DNA from: Pseudomonas putida
GTDB lineage: Bacteria > Pseudomonadota > Gammaproteobacteria > Pseudomonadales > Pseudomonadaceae
Length of the DNA: 64,000 nucleotides
Reading direction: 5' to 3'
Assembly (NCBI RefSeq): GCF_009883635.2
Contig: NZ_CP026115.2
Coordinates: 4,092,001-4,156,000, forward strand
Positions 1 through 11,678 of this stretch are shown piece after piece. The translations under genes were made by a program, and so were the position numbers. Under the pieces are notes generated by a model. The model did not search any database, was not told where the DNA came from, and saw only the letters and a list, made by a program, of their open reading frames with translations. How positions within the stretch are numbered: position 1 is the stretch's first letter; the number at the start of each line of letters is the position of its first letter.

Positions 1-1
1 T

Positions 2-1237
2 GTCGGTCGCATTCCCGCCTTGCTCGCCGCAGGTTTTCGCGGCCCTATCCTGTGCAGTGAGCCGTCCGCCAGGCTACTGCCGCTGGTGCTGGAAGATGCC
101 TACAAGCTGGGCATCAGCGCTGACCCCGTTCAGGTCGACCGCTACCTGGCGCTGTTGCAGCGGTTGATCGTGGCGGTTCCTTTCGGTGAATGGCACCCTG
201 TCATCGAAGGCGGGGAAGTCAGCTGCTCCGTGCGTCTGCAGCGTGCAGGCCATCTGCTCGGCTCGGCCTATGTCGAGTGCGATGTACGTTACCCGGGGCG
301 CGAGCCCAGTACTCGGGTGGTGTTCTCTGGAGACCTGGGTGCCCCATGCAACCCGCTTCTGCAGGCGGTGAAGTCGCCGGAGCGCGCTGATACCCTGGTG
401 CTCGAGAGCACTTACGGTGACCGGCTGCACAGCGGTCGTTCTGACCGACAGATGCAGCTGGAGGCTGCGATCGACAGGGCTTTGGCCGACAGCGGCACCA
501 TCCTCATTCCTGCGTTCAGCCTGGGGCGCACCCAGGAGCTGCTGTATGAGATCGAGGACATTCTGCACCGTAAGCAATTGGCACCGGAGCAGGGTAGGGT
601 AGCCGAGGCTGACCCGCTGGCGTTGGACTGGTCCCGATTGCCGATTATCCTCGACTCTCCGTTGGCGCAGCGGATTACCCAGATATACGGCGAGCTCCAT
701 GCCTACTGGAATGCCGAGGCCCGCCAACGGTTGGGCGAGGGCAGGGCGCCGCTCGGCTTTGGCCAGCTGGTGTGTATCGATACCCATGCCAGGCACCAGC
801 AGGTGGTCAATTATCTCAAGAGCACCGGGCGCCCGGCGATTGTAATTGCCGGCAATGGCATGTGCTCCGGTGGGCGCATCGTCAATTACCTCAAGGCCAT
901 GCTTGGCGATCCTCGGCATGAAGTGATGTTCGTCGGCTATCAGGCCAAGGGCACGCCCGGTGCGGTGATCCAGGCCAGCGAAGGTGCGGAAGGCTTCGTA
1001 CAGATCGACCTGGATGGGCGGATGTATGAGGTCCGTGCAAAAGTGATTACGTTGGCTGGCTATTCAGGGCATGCGGATCAAGATGGGTTGGTAAAGTTTG
1101 TCGAAGGTATACCGTATGCGCCAAGTAAGGTTGTTTTGGTGCATGGCGAGCAGCGCGCTAAACAGGCTCTGAAGCGGCAGTTGGAACAGCGTCTTGCGCA
1201 ACTGAGCCGACCGATGGGCATTTTTATTGCGCAATAA
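2..1237 (+). CDS. Beta-CASP metallo-beta-lactamase RNA-processing-like protein (5' end outside window)
   Basis: The frame is open from base 2, so the start codon and the N-terminal HxHxDH metal site lie upstream of the window; the first visible residues (VGRIPALLAAGF) normally follow that site directly. Visible family motifs are LESTYGDR (about residue 135 of the visible part), the beta-CASP segment IPAFSLGRTQELLYEI, the glycine-rich IAGNGMCSGGRI, the late metal histidine in AGYSGHAD and the final VLVHGE. Proteins of this group (Ysh1/CPSF73-like) are zinc-dependent RNases. It is probably not part of the polysaccharide pathway and marks the left flank of the island. A 321-base gap separates it from manC. 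The family is certain; the RNA substrate is unknown. Confidence 0.9.
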   Translation, partial: VGRIPALLAAGFRGPILCSEPSARLLPLVLEDAYKLGISADPVQVDRYLALLQRLIVAVPFGEWHPVIEGGEVSCSVRLQRAGHLLGSAYVECDVRYPGREPSTRVVFSGDLGAPCNPLLQAVKSPERADTLVLESTYGDRLHSGRSDRQMQLEAAIDRALADSGTILIPAFSLGRTQELLYEIEDILHRKQLAPEQGRVAEADPLALDWSRLPIILDSPLAQRITQIYGELHAYWNAEARQRLGEGRAPLGFGQLVCIDTHARHQQVVNYLKSTGRPAIVIAGNGMCSGGRIVNYLKAMLGDPRHEVMFVGYQAKGTPGAVIQASEGAEGFVQIDLDGRMYEVRAKVITLAGYSGHADQDGLVKFVEGIPYAPSKVVLVHGEQRAKQALKRQLEQRLAQLSRPMGIFIAQ

Positions 1238-1558
1238 GCCTGGCTTTCACTGAACGTTGACGAGTGATGCTGTCTGATGCGCGCACAGTTTGTCTCATGG
1301 CGTTAACAGGTGGTGGCGGTTTGCCGCTAAGTCCCCGCTGCAGGCCGCATTTCTTGCGCTGGGGGAGGCAAGCTACAGGTAAAAATCTCTGGTATTCTAC
1401 AGGCCGAAGCTTGCGTCTTGAGCCTATGGATGGCCAGGGAATAAATACGCTGGGCGCGTACATTTAAGCGCTGTCGCGGTCGTCGCGGCGGCGGTCAGAT
1501 AAGACACATGCAGGTTCCCTGAGGTTGATTACTTCAAGTGGCCGTTAAGGACTCGATT
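1238..1558. other. Intergenic region upstream of manC, probable promoter/leader
   Basis: No gene is supported in these 321 bases. They should contain the promoter of the manC-led operon. An extended -10-like element (TGGTATTCT, 1390-1398) is visible, without a good -35. A GGCGGT core at about 1490-1495 resembles the ops/JUMPstart core (GGCGGTAG) but differs in the last two bases, so I do not call it. No convincing terminator for the upstream RNase-like gene was seen. Confidence 0.4.
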
Positions 1559-3001
1559 ATGGAATTGATCCCGGTAATTCTATCCGGTGGCGTTGGCAGC
1601 CGTTTGTGGCCAGTTTCCCGTGAGGCTCACCCCAAGCCGTTCATGACCCTGCCTGACGGGCAGAATCTGATCCAGAAGACGTTCCAGCGCGCCGCCCGCC
1701 TGGATGGTGTGGTCGAGGTGCTGACCGTCACCAACCGTGAGCTTCTGTTCAAGACCGAAGACGAATACCGCTCCATCAATACCCAAGGCCATGCCCAGGG
1801 TTACATCCTCGAGCCGTTTGGCCGCAACACTGCCGCCGCAGTGGCTGCCGCCGCGCTGCAACTGCACCAGACTCACGGCCCACAGGCCTACATGCTGGTA
1901 CTGGCTGCGGACCACCTGATCCAGAACGAAGCCGCGTTTGCCGAAGCTGTGGGCAAAGCCGTGCACCTTGCCGAAAAAGGCTGGCTGGTAACCTTCGGCA
2001 TCAAGCCGCAGTACCCCGAAACCGGCTTCGGCTACATCGAGGCCGCCGCCGGTGCTGCGCTCGAGGGTGGGTTGAAAGTTGAGCGTTTCGTTGAAAAACC
2101 CGACCAGAAGACTGCCGAGTCCTATGTGGCTGCCGGTAACTACTTCTGGAACGCCGGCATGTTCTGCTTCCAGGTCGGCGCGGTCATCGAAGAATTCAAG
2201 GCCCATGCGCCAGACGTGCTCGAAGCCGTCGCGCAAACCCTCGAAACCTCGCGCCGCTCCAGCTCCAAGGGCTACAGCTGCCTGGCCCTCGACGCCGACA
2301 GCTTCGCCAAGGTACCGGACATCTCCATCGACTACGCGCTGATGGAGCGCTCGCGCAAGGTCGCGACCATCCCATGCGACATCGGCTGGAGCGACATCGG
2401 TTCGTGGAATGCAGTCAGCGAACTGACCGCACCGGACGAGCACGGCAACCGCTTCGAAGGCGAAGTGATGGCCTACGACGCCAGCAACAACTATGTCAGC
2501 ACCGAGGATCGCCTGGCGGCCCTGGTCGGCGTGCAGGACCTGCTGGTGGTCGATACCCCGGACGCACTGCTGATCGCCCACAAGGACCACGCTCAAGACG
2601 TCAAGCACATCGTCAAGCGCCTGAAGAGCGACGGCCACGCCGCCCACATGCTGCACCAGACCGTGCACCGCCCGTGGGGTACCTACACCACCCTGGAAGA
2701 CGGCGAGCGCTTCAAGATCAAGCGCATCGTGGTCAAGCCCAAGGCCTCGCTGTCGCTGCAGATGCACCATCACCGCAGCGAGCACTGGATCGTGGTGAGC
2801 GGCATGGCCGTGGTGGTCAACGATGACCAGGAACTGATGCTCAACACCAACGAGTCCACCTTCATTCGTGCCGGCCACAAGCATCGATTGCAAAATCCAG
2901 GTGTCATAGACCTGGTCCTGATCGAAGTGCAGAGCGGCGACTACCTCGGCGAAGACGACATCGTCCGCTTTGAGGACAACTACGGTCGTTGCGACGCCTG
3001 A
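1559..3001 (+). CDS. manC: Mannose-1-phosphate guanylyltransferase / mannose-6-phosphate isomerase
   Basis: Bifunctional type II PMI-GMP enzyme of 480 residues, the usual length of AlgA/WbpW/ManC. It isomerises fructose-6-P to mannose-6-P and makes GDP-mannose from mannose-1-P and GTP. The N-terminal nucleotidyltransferase signature ([15 protein letters not shown], then HPKPF) is at residues 7-25, FVEKPD lies in the middle, and the C-terminal cupin isomerase domain carries HHHRSEHW at residues 403-410. I chose ATG 1559 because AAGG at 1547-1550 sits 8 bases upstream; the frame also allows GTG 1538, but that adds residues not typical of the family. It is followed by phosphomannomutase, so together they make GDP-mannose, the precursor for Gmd/Rmd near 50 kb. 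Confidence 0.95.
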   Translation: MELIPVILSGGVGSRLWPVSREAHPKPFMTLPDGQNLIQKTFQRAARLDGVVEVLTVTNRELLFKTEDEYRSINTQGHAQGYILEPFGRNTAAAVAAAALQLHQTHGPQAYMLVLAADHLIQNEAAFAEAVGKAVHLAEKGWLVTFGIKPQYPETGFGYIEAAAGAALEGGLKVERFVEKPDQKTAESYVAAGNYFWNAGMFCFQVGAVIEEFKAHAPDVLEAVAQTLETSRRSSSKGYSCLALDADSFAKVPDISIDYALMERSRKVATIPCDIGWSDIGSWNAVSELTAPDEHGNRFEGEVMAYDASNNYVSTEDRLAALVGVQDLLVVDTPDALLIAHKDHAQDVKHIVKRLKSDGHAAHMLHQTVHRPWGTYTTLEDGERFKIKRIVVKPKASLSLQMHHHRSEHWIVVSGMAVVVNDDQELMLNTNESTFIRAGHKHRLQNPGVIDLVLIEVQSGDYLGEDDIVRFEDNYGRCDA

Positions 3002-3131
3002 TCCAGGCCTTTTCAGTCGGCCCGTGAGTACCTCGCCGAGGTGCCGGGCCGATGCTCATTCGGCAATCCATTCGCCGGCCATCCCCTTCCAGTCAGTGCA
3101 CGCGCAGGCGTCACCGCACCGAGAGAGATGT

Positions 3132-4493
3132 ATGTACGCTCCTATCCAGACCCGCTGCTTCAAAGCCTATGACATCCGCGGCCAAGTGCCGACCGACCTC
3201 AACGACGACATCGCTTACCGCATCGGCCGTGCTCTGGTGGCCCAACTTGGCGGCCGCAGTTACGTGGTTGGCCGCGATATGCGCCTGGAAAGCCCAGGCC
3301 TGTCCCGTGCCCTGATGAAAGGCTTGACCGAAGGCGGCGCCGATGTGATCGACATCGGCCTGTGCGGTACCGAAGAAGTCTACTTCGCCACCAGCCACTA
3401 CCACGCCGACGGCGGCATCATGGTCACCGCCAGCCACAACCCCAAGGGTTATAACGGTATGAAGCTGGTGCGCGAGCAGTCGCGCCCGATCAGCGGTGAC
3501 ACCGGCCTCAACGATATTCGTCAACGCGTCGAAGCTGGCGACCTCGGCACCCAGGCCGCTACCCCAGGCAGCATTCGCGAAGCGTTCGACAAGACCGCCT
3601 ACATTGACCACCTGCTGACCTACATCGACCTGGCCGCGATCAAGCCCTTGAAAGTGCTGGCCGACCCCGGCAACGGCGCGGTCGGTCCAGTGCTGGAGCT
3701 GCTCAAGGCACGCCTGCCATTGGACATCACCATCATCAACGGCGAGCCCGACGGCAACTTCCCCAACGGTATTCCCAACCCGCTGTTGCCAGAGAACCGC
3801 GACCTGACCCGCCAGGCCGTGCTCGAAACCGGCGCCGACATGGGCATCGCCTTCGACGGCGACTTCGACCGCTGCTTCTTCTTCGACAACCAGGGCCGCT
3901 TCATCGAGGGCTACTATGTGGTCGGCCTGCTGGCGGAGATGCTGCTGGCCAAGCACCCGGGCAGCAAGATCATCCACGACCCGCGCCTGATCTGGAACAC
4001 CATCGAGCAAGTCAGCGCTGCCGGTGGCCAGGCCATCCAGAGCAAGACCGGCCACGCCTTCATCAAGGAGCGCATGCGCGCCGAAGATGCCGTGTACGGC
4101 GGGGAAATGAGCGCCCACCACTACTTCCGCGATTTCGCCTATTGCGACAGCGGCAACATCCCGTGGCTGCTGGTTGCGGCATTGATGAGTGTCACCGGCA
4201 AGAGCCTGGCCCAGCTGGTGGACGAGCGTATTGCGGCGTTCCCGTGCAGTGGCGAGATCAACTACGAAGTGGCCGATGTGAAAGGCACCATCGAGAAGAT
4301 CCTCGCTTTCTACCTGCCGCAGGAACCGAGCGTTGATCGCACCGACGGCATCAGCGTCGAGTTCGCCGACTGGCGCTTCAGCCTGCGTGGGTCGAACACC
4401 GAACCGTTGCTGCGCCTGAATGTCGAGAGTCGTGGCGATGAAGCACTGGTGGCGCGTCGTGTCGATGAAATTGCCCGTCTGATCCAAGGATAA
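3132..4493 (+). CDS. Phosphomannomutase (mannose-6-P to mannose-1-P)
   Basis: Alpha-D-phosphohexomutase of 453 residues. The phosphoserine loop [11 protein letters not shown] places the catalytic serine at S101; the Mg-binding loop DGDFDR gives D242, D244 and D246; near the C-terminus [11 protein letters not shown] is the phosphate-binding loop. It supplies mannose-1-P to ManC just upstream (about 130 bases apart). The open frame extends back to 2970 across the end of manC, but the conserved family start [17 protein letters not shown] fits ATG 3132, preceded by GAGAGAG. It may also act on glucose phosphates, as AlgC does, so a strict mannose specificity is inferred. It leads directly into the ABC exporter genes, 2 bases apart, so one transcript is likely. 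Confidence 0.93.
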   Translation: MYAPIQTRCFKAYDIRGQVPTDLNDDIAYRIGRALVAQLGGRSYVVGRDMRLESPGLSRALMKGLTEGGADVIDIGLCGTEEVYFATSHYHADGGIMVTASHNPKGYNGMKLVREQSRPISGDTGLNDIRQRVEAGDLGTQAATPGSIREAFDKTAYIDHLLTYIDLAAIKPLKVLADPGNGAVGPVLELLKARLPLDITIINGEPDGNFPNGIPNPLLPENRDLTRQAVLETGADMGIAFDGDFDRCFFFDNQGRFIEGYYVVGLLAEMLLAKHPGSKIIHDPRLIWNTIEQVSAAGGQAIQSKTGHAFIKERMRAEDAVYGGEMSAHHYFRDFAYCDSGNIPWLLVAALMSVTGKSLAQLVDERIAAFPCSGEINYEVADVKGTIEKILAFYLPQEPSVDRTDGISVEFADWRFSLRGSNTEPLLRLNVESRGDEALVARRVDEIARLIQG

Positions 4494-4495
4494 TT

Positions 4496-5286
4496 ATGTT
4501 CGGCATGCTCCGGGGCATCTGGGACTACAGAGGCTTCATTCTCACCTCCATCAAGAACGAGTTCATCTCGCGCTTTGCGCGCAGCAAGCTGGGTGGCCTG
4601 TGGATGATCATCCATCCACTGTCACAGGTGGCCATCTACGCCCTGATCCTGTCCAATGTCCTCGGCGCACGTCTACCGGGCATCGACAACAAGTATGCTT
4701 ACGCGCTCTACCTGATCGCTGGCATCCTGGCCTGGAACCTGTTCGCCGAAATCGTCGGGCGTTGCCTGACGGTGTTCATCGAGCAGGGCAACCTGATGAA
4801 GAAAATGCGCTTTCCGCGCATTGCACTGCCGGTGATCGTGGTGGGCTCGTGCCTGCTCAACAACTTGCTGTTGTTTGCCGCCGTGATGATCATCTTCGCC
4901 GTGCTCGGCCATGCGCCCAACCTGCAGATGTTCTGGTTGCTGCCACTGACTCTGGTAGTCGTGGCCTTCGCCGTGGGGCTGGGGCTGGTACTGGGGGTGA
5001 TGAATGTGTTCCTGCGCGACATCGGCCAGGTGATCCCGATCATCCTGCAGGTTTGGTTCTGGTTCACACCGATCGTCTATTCGGTGAACATCGTCCCGGA
5101 TTACCTCAAAGGGACGCTTGACCTCAACCCGATGTTTGCCATCGTCACCGCCTACCATAATGTGCTGGTCTACAAACTTGCGCCTGACTTGGCCGCACTC
5201 GCTGCGCCGGTCGGCATTGCCCTGGGCTTGATGGTGCTGGGCTTGTTCCTGTTCCGTCGCGCTTCCGCGGAAATGGTGGACTCCCT

Positions 5287-5290
<4 letters not shown>
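4496..5290 (+). CDS. wzm: Polysaccharide ABC transporter permease (Wzm-type)
   Basis: Membrane subunit of an ABC-2 type exporter, 264 residues with about six hydrophobic spans; the N-terminal NEFISRFARSKLGGLWMI is typical of O-antigen/teichoic-acid export permeases. It moves undecaprenyl-PP-linked O-polysaccharide across the inner membrane together with the ATPase encoded next. AAGGA at 4486-4490 is a good ribosome site for ATG 4496. Its end overlaps the ATPase start in an ATGA tetranucleotide, implying translational coupling. An ABC exporter implies a polymer completed in the cytoplasm, as for the A-band/common antigen of P. aeruginosa. The family is clear; the substrate (D-rhamnan or mannan) is inferred from neighbours. 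Confidence 0.93.
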
Positions 5291-6500
<1,210 letters not shown>

Positions 6501-6501
<1 letters not shown>

Positions 6502-7907
6502 TGAGTGCTGGTTTCTATAGGGCTTTCGAGGATCGCTACCGCGGCTCGAGAGATCTGATCACACAGCGGCTTGAAGCCTACCTGCCGTTTCTTGAGCCCT
6601 TGAAGTCGATTTACCCCGACTGCCCGGTGCTCGATATCGGTTGCGGCCGCGGTGAGTGGGTGCAACTGCTGCTGCGCGAAGGCTTCGCGCCGGTCGGCGT
6701 GGACCTCGACGAAGGCATGCTCGAAGCCTGCCGGGCGCTGCAGCTGCCCGCTTACAAGGACGACGCCCTCAGCGCCTTGCGCAAGTTACCGGACAACAGC
6801 CAGGTAGTGGTCAGTGGCTTCCACATCGCCGAGCATGTGCCGTTCGCCGTGCTCGAAGAACTGGTCGCCGAGGCCCTGAGGGTGCTGCGCCCGGCCGGGA
6901 TGCTGATTCTGGAAACGCCCAACGCCGAAAACGTGATGGTCGGTACAAACAACTTTTACCTTGACCCTACCCATGAGCGGCCATTGCCGAATCAGCTGCT
7001 ATCGTTCCTCACCGAGCATGCCGGCTTCGCACGGTCCAAGGTCGTGCGCCTGCAGGAGGCTCCCGAGCTGCGTGACGAGTTGGGCAAAATCGGTGTGCGG
7101 CAGGTTCTATGCGGTGCAAGTCCCGACTATGCTGTCGTCGCACAGAAAAATGGGGAGCCTTCAGTGATGGATGCATTCAAGGTATTTGAGGCTGACTATG
7201 GTGTTTCGCTCGACCAGTTGGCCGAGCGTTTTGACCAGGCATTGGAAGCGCGCCTGGCCAAACTGGAAGAAAAACTCGAGGTCGTTCATCTTCATCAGAC
7301 TGATCACAGCGGTGTAGCGCATCCAGTGGCGCAGTCGCAGGGGCAGTTTGAACACCTGTTGGCGGTGCAGGAGATGCATGAAACCACGTTGGCGGCATTG
7401 CATCGGCAGTTCGGTGCGCTGCAGGAGCGGCTGGAACAGGCGCAGGTCAGTGCATCACATGCGCTGGCCAGTGCGGAAAGCGCAGCGAAAGAGCGCAATC
7501 TGGCGCTGGAAAACTGCCATCACCAATTCTTGCGTGCGGCGGCAGCCGAGCAACAGGTGCAGTTGATGCGCATGAGCAGTTCGTGGCGCCTGACCGCGCC
7601 GCTGCGTTGGCTTGCTCACTTGTTGCAGGAGCCGATTCAGCATGGCAAGGCCTCACTGCTTAAGTTTCTGCGCCGCGTTGCTCCCCATGCCCGCCTCTGG
7701 GTGGGCCGACGCCCGGCAGTTCGTCGTTTGGCCATGGCCGTGCTGCGACGTTGCCCGGGGCTCGCCGACAGGGTGCGTACACTGCTTGCGCCAGAACCTG
7801 TGGATGTAGCAAATGACCTCCAGCATGGCGTCATCGACCATGCACCTTTGACCCCGCGAGGGCGTTCTATCGAAAGCGCTCTCCGATCTGCAATGAAGAA
7901 GGGCTGA
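6501..7907 (+). CDS. SAM-dependent methyltransferase with C-terminal coiled coil (candidate chain terminator)
   Basis: Protein of 468 residues. A class I methyltransferase domain occupies the first ~230 residues, with motif I VLDIGCGRGEW at 43-53 followed by VGVDLDEGM. From about 250 to 360 the sequence is rich in heptad-like leucine and alanine (EARLAKLEEKLEV, LQERLEQAQVSA), a probable coiled coil, followed by SSSWRLTAPLRWL and a basic tail. I took ATG 6501, which overlaps the wzt stop as TAATG; an upstream frame from 6405 lies inside wzt. Position and architecture resemble WbdD of E. coli O9a, which methylates the growing end and uses a coiled coil to measure chain length, but no kinase domain is visible. 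Capping is therefore an inference. Confidence 0.85.
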
Positions 7908-7912
7908 AACGA

Positions 7913-10432
7913 ATGCGTATTGTAATTGATATGCAAGGCGCGCAAACCGAAAGCCGCTTCAGAGGTATTGGGCGCTACAGTTTGTCCTTGGCACAGGGCA
8001 TTGTGCGCAACTGTGCAAACCATGAAGTTTATCTGCTGCTCAATGGGATGCTGCACGAAAGTATCGAGCCGATCCGTGCGGCGTTCATGGATCTGCTGCC
8101 GCAAAGCCAGATTCGCGTGTGGTACGCCCAGGGGCCGGTATCTGACCGCGATCCCGCTAACCATGGCCGCCGTTTGGTCGCAGAGCGTATTCGCCAGGCC
8201 TGCATCGATGAACTGATGCCTGATGTGGTGCATATCACCAGTTCAGTGGAAGGTTTCATCGATGACGCGGTGATCGGTCCCCCGCAGCTCGACAGCCAAG
8301 CACTGGTCAGTTGTACGCTCTACGACCTGATTCCGCTGATCAGCCCCGAAAAATATCTGGACAATAATCCGGCCTACAAAAAGCATTACCTGGAGAAGGT
8401 CGAGGCCTACAAGCATTACGATCTGCTGCTGTCGATTTCCGAATTCGCGCGCCAGGAAGCTCTTTCGCTGTTGCCGCTCGAGCAAGCGAGTGTGGTCAAT
8501 GTATCCACAGCAGCGGACGCTATTTTTCGGCCTGTTATTCAGGACGAGACGCAGTGCAAGGCCCTGGCTGCCAAGTTCAAGTTACGAGAGCCGTTCGTGC
8601 TTTATTCGGGCGGGGCAGATGAGCGCAAGAACCTTGTCCGCCTGATCAAAGCCTTCGCCAAAGTCAAACGGGACGTTGCCAATGTCCAATTGGTGTTTGC
8701 CGGCAAGATGCCACAGTTCCACATCGACCAGTACCGTGCTGCTGCACTGAGCCAAGGGTTGAGCGAGACTGACCTGGTGTTCACAGGTTATATCACCGAC
8801 GAAGAGTTGGTGGCCTTGTATAACGCCTGCCGGGTTTATGTCTTCGCCTCCTGGCATGAGGGCTTTGGTTTGCCGCCGCTTGAGGCCATGAAGTGTGGCG
8901 CAGCGGTAATCGGAGCCAACACCTCCAGCGTGCCTGAGGTAATCGGTTGGGACGATGCGACGTTCGACCCGTTGGACGTCCAGGCGATCGCTGGCAAGTT
9001 GCTGCAGGCGCTGAGCAACGACGAATTTCGCAGCGCGCTGGTTGCACACGGCCTACAGCGCGCCGAAACATTCTCGTGGGACCGTACCGGCAAGGCTGCG
9101 GTCGCAGCTTTTGAGCAAGCCTTGAAGCAGCTGGATGGCAAAACGAAACCCGCCGCCACGGCTGACCCAATGGAAGCGTTGATTGCGCAGTTGGCTGAAA
9201 GCAACCTGTTGCATGACAGCAGCCTGGATATCCATCGTCTTGCCAAGGCTATTGACTACTCGCTACAAGGGCTGTCAAGCAAGCCTCAGCTTCTGGTCGA
9301 TATTTCCGAGCTGAGCAAACATGACGGCAAGAGTGGCATCCAGCGAGTGGTGCGCAGCATCTTGCTGGAGTGGTTGAGCCACCCGCCTGCCGGTTATGAC
9401 GTTCAGCCTGTGTACACGGTGGCGGGCGAAGCTTTCTACAGGTACGCCTCACGCTTCACTGCCAAGTTCCTCGGCAAGCCCTTCGAGGGCCATGAGGATG
9501 AAGCTATTACGTACCGGGCGGGTGATGCCTACCTGTGCCTGGACTTGTTGATGGATGTGCTGCCCCACAAACGCAGCTACCTGGACACCCTTCGCGCGCA
9601 TGGCGTGAGCATATTCTTCGTCGTCTACGACCTGCTGATCCTGCAGTTGCCTCACTGCTTTGTGGAAAGCCTGCAGGACCACTACCTTAAATGGATCCAG
9701 GCCGTTGCACAGTACGACGGTGCGTTGTGCATCTCCCATGCTGTGGCTGATGAACTTCGCGAATGGCTGGGTGAGCACTATCCAGAGCGTCTGCCAAACT
9801 TCCGTATCGGTGCCTTCCATCTGGGTGCGGATATCGACCAATCGATGCCGTCCAAGGGGATTCCCGAGGACCCGGCGATGCGCTTGGAGGCGTTGGTGCC
9901 GAATACCAACTTCCTCATGGTGGGAACGCTCGAACCGCGCAAAGGCCATGCGCAGACCTTGGCGGCTTTCGAGTTGCTTTGGGCGCAGGGCGTGCAAGCC
10001 AACCTGGTCATCGTTGGCAAGCACGGCTGGCTGGTGGATGAATTGGCGGCCAAGCTGGCCAACCACCCGGAGCGAGGCAAGCGCTTGCTGTGGCTCAACG
10101 GCGCGAGCGATGAATACCTTGAGCATCTTTACAAGTCGTGTGATTGCCTCATCGCAGCGTCTTACGGCGAAGGGTTCGGCTTGCCGTTGATCGAGGCTGC
10201 GCAACACAAGCTGCCGATCATCGCCAGGAACTTGCCGGTGTTTCGTGAGGTGGCAGGCGAGCATGCCTGGTACTTCGAGGGGCAACAGACCCAGGAAATC
10301 GCTGACAGGCTCAAAGAATGGCTCATGGCGTTCGAGCAGGGCCAGCATCCGCAATCTGCTGATATGCCATGGCTGACATGGCAGGCCAGCGCAGAGCAGC
10401 TGATGGGTGAAATCAACCGGTTCAGGTACTAA
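7913..10432 (+). CDS. Tandem-domain GT4 glycosyltransferase (mannosyl/rhamnosyl polymerase candidate)
   Basis: Protein of 839 residues with two GT-B glycosyltransferase family 4 domains. Domain 1 spans about 1-410 (start MRIVIDMQGAQ, phosphate-binding GGADERKNLVRL, EX7E pair E316/E324 in HEGFGLPPLEAM). Domain 2 spans about 460-839 (start LLVDISELSKHDGKSGIQR, LEPRKGH, EX7E pair E753/E761 in GEGFGLPLIEAA). Such tandem enzymes are WbdA/WbdB/WbpX-like polymerases that add GDP-mannose or GDP-D-rhamnose with two linkages. It starts 6 bases after the methyltransferase, so it belongs to the exporter operon. A 7913 start is supported by AAGGG about 11 bases upstream. Linkage and donor cannot be read from sequence. 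Confidence 0.88.
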   Translation: MRIVIDMQGAQTESRFRGIGRYSLSLAQGIVRNCANHEVYLLLNGMLHESIEPIRAAFMDLLPQSQIRVWYAQGPVSDRDPANHGRRLVAERIRQACIDELMPDVVHITSSVEGFIDDAVIGPPQLDSQALVSCTLYDLIPLISPEKYLDNNPAYKKHYLEKVEAYKHYDLLLSISEFARQEALSLLPLEQASVVNVSTAADAIFRPVIQDETQCKALAAKFKLREPFVLYSGGADERKNLVRLIKAFAKVKRDVANVQLVFAGKMPQFHIDQYRAAALSQGLSETDLVFTGYITDEELVALYNACRVYVFASWHEGFGLPPLEAMKCGAAVIGANTSSVPEVIGWDDATFDPLDVQAIAGKLLQALSNDEFRSALVAHGLQRAETFSWDRTGKAAVAAFEQALKQLDGKTKPAATADPMEALIAQLAESNLLHDSSLDIHRLAKAIDYSLQGLSSKPQLLVDISELSKHDGKSGIQRVVRSILLEWLSHPPAGYDVQPVYTVAGEAFYRYASRFTAKFLGKPFEGHEDEAITYRAGDAYLCLDLLMDVLPHKRSYLDTLRAHGVSIFFVVYDLLILQLPHCFVESLQDHYLKWIQAVAQYDGALCISHAVADELREWLGEHYPERLPNFRIGAFHLGADIDQSMPSKGIPEDPAMRLEALVPNTNFLMVGTLEPRKGHAQTLAAFELLWAQGVQANLVIVGKHGWLVDELAAKLANHPERGKRLLWLNGASDEYLEHLYKSCDCLIAASYGEGFGLPLIEAAQHKLPIIARNLPVFREVAGEHAWYFEGQQTQEIADRLKEWLMAFEQGQHPQSADMPWLTWQASAEQLMGEINRFRY

Positions 10433-10461
10433 TTGACAGATACTCAGTCGACCTTGCTGTA

Positions 10462-10484
10462 ACCCGGCATCCAGGGTGCCGGGT
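10462..10484 (+). other. Inverted repeat (hairpin) after the GT4 gene
   Basis: ACCCGGCA (10462-10469) pairs perfectly with TGCCGGGT (10477-10484) around a 7-base loop, about 30 bases after the stop of the tandem glycosyltransferase. No U-rich tract follows, so it may be a weak terminator, a processing site or an attenuator between the exporter operon and the CDP-sugar cassette. Confidence 0.45.
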
Positions 10485-10586
10485 ATCCCTGAGCCACTGG
10501 GGCACGGTATGCTTGCCCGCTGTAGTTTTTGGGCCTCCGTTTACGGTTTTGGTGGCATCGAGAGTGCCTGTCAGGATTCAAAGAGC

Positions 10587-11678
10587 ATGGAAAAAATGAC
10601 CTCTTCGCTAGATTTTGAAAAAGCGCTCGCAAATAAAAAGGTATTTGTGACAGGCCACACCGGGTTTACTGGAGGCTGGGCCTGCTTGTGGCTTCAGGCA
10701 CTGGGCGCCAAGGTGGCTGGCTACTCGCTGCAGCCGGAAACCACACCGGCGCTGTTCGACGAACTGAAACTGGCCGACAGCGTCGATAGCACCCTTGGGG
10801 ATATCTGCGACTTTGCCAAGTTGAAGGAAGCGGTGGAACGCTTTCAGCCAGATGTCATTTTGCACCTGGCAGCCCAGCCATTGGTTCGGCGCTCCTACCG
10901 CGAGCCGCTGGAAACGTTCCTGGTGAACGCCCAGGGCACTGCACATGTGCTCGAGGCTGCGCGTCAGGTGAAGAGCGTTCGTGGCGTGCTGTGCATTACT
11001 ACCGACAAGGTCTACCGCAACAACGAATGGGCCTGGCCTTATCGTGAAAACGATCCCCTCGGCGGGAAAGACCCTTACAGCGCCTCCAAGGCCGCTGCGG
11101 AAATGATCATCCAAAGCTACGCCGCCTCCTATCCATTCGCTTCCGGGCAGGGGCCGGCCATCGCAACGGCGCGTGGCGGCAACATCATCGGTGGCGGTGA
11201 CTGGTCCGAGGACCGGTTGATTCCAGACTTCGTGCGGGCCGTTGTCGATAAGCAAAGCTTGACCCTCCGTTACCCGGACGCGACCCGCCCATGGCAGCAT
11301 GTTCTGGCGCTGGTGCATGGTTATCTGGTAATTCTTGCGGGCCTGCTCTCCGACACACCGGAGCGCGTAGCCAAGGCTTGGAACCTGGGCCCGCAGGAGC
11401 TCAAGCAGCATTCGGTGCGCGCCGTGCTTGAGATGATGAGCGCTCAGTGGCAGCGGCCAGATCTCGAATACATGAACAACCCCTTGCCCGAAGCTGGGGC
11501 CTTGGCCCTCGACAGTTCCCTGGCGCACAACCAATTGGGCTGGCAACCGGTATGGGACACCGAGGCTGTCGTGCTCAAGACAGCCTCCTGGTACCGTGAT
11601 TACTACGCCAACCCGGCAAAAGTGCGTGAAATTACCCAAGCGCAGATTGATGAGTGGCGTGCAGGTATCGCCGGATGA
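10587..11678 (+). CDS. rfbG: CDP-glucose 4,6-dehydratase
   Basis: Extended SDR of 363 residues that converts CDP-D-glucose to CDP-4-keto-6-deoxy-D-glucose. The NAD motif TGHTGFTGGW is near residue 23, the family motif TTDKVYRNNEW in the middle, and the catalytic pair is Y164/K168 in DPYSASK; ARGGNIIGGGDWSEDRLIPD is typical of RfbG. The frame is open from 10476, but family length and the AGGA at 10573-10576 favour ATG 10587 (ATG 10596 is the alternative). Its stop overlaps the next start (ATGA at 11675). The matching cytidylyltransferase RfbF is three genes downstream; the 3-deoxy enzymes of abequose-type pathways (RfbH/DdhC) are absent, so the product should keep its 3-hydroxyl. Confidence 0.92.
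   Translation: MEKMTSSLDFEKALANKKVFVTGHTGFTGGWACLWLQALGAKVAGYSLQPETTPALFDELKLADSVDSTLGDICDFAKLKEAVERFQPDVILHLAAQPLVRRSYREPLETFLVNAQGTAHVLEAARQVKSVRGVLCITTDKVYRNNEWAWPYRENDPLGGKDPYSASKAAAEMIIQSYAASYPFASGQGPAIATARGGNIIGGGDWSEDRLIPDFVRAVVDKQSLTLRYPDATRPWQHVLALVHGYLVILAGLLSDTPERVAKAWNLGPQELKQHSVRAVLEMMSAQWQRPDLEYMNNPLPEAGALALDSSLAHNQLGWQPVWDTEAVVLKTASWYRDYYANPAKVREITQAQIDEWRAGIAG

Noticed and set aside
1486..1500. ops/JUMPstart core near GGCGGT
   Set aside because: Only six of eight core bases match and the rest of JUMPstart is absent.
1580..2893. 437-codon minus-strand open frame opposite manC
   Set aside because: Shadow of a G+C-rich real gene; product is Val/His/Gly-rich with no family resemblance.
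2970..3131. N-terminal extension of phosphomannomutase
   Set aside because: Overlaps manC and has non-family sequence; ATG 3132 gives the conserved start.
3111..4487. 458-codon minus-strand open frame opposite phosphomannomutase
   Set aside because: Shadow frame; the plus strand carries all the phosphomutase motifs.
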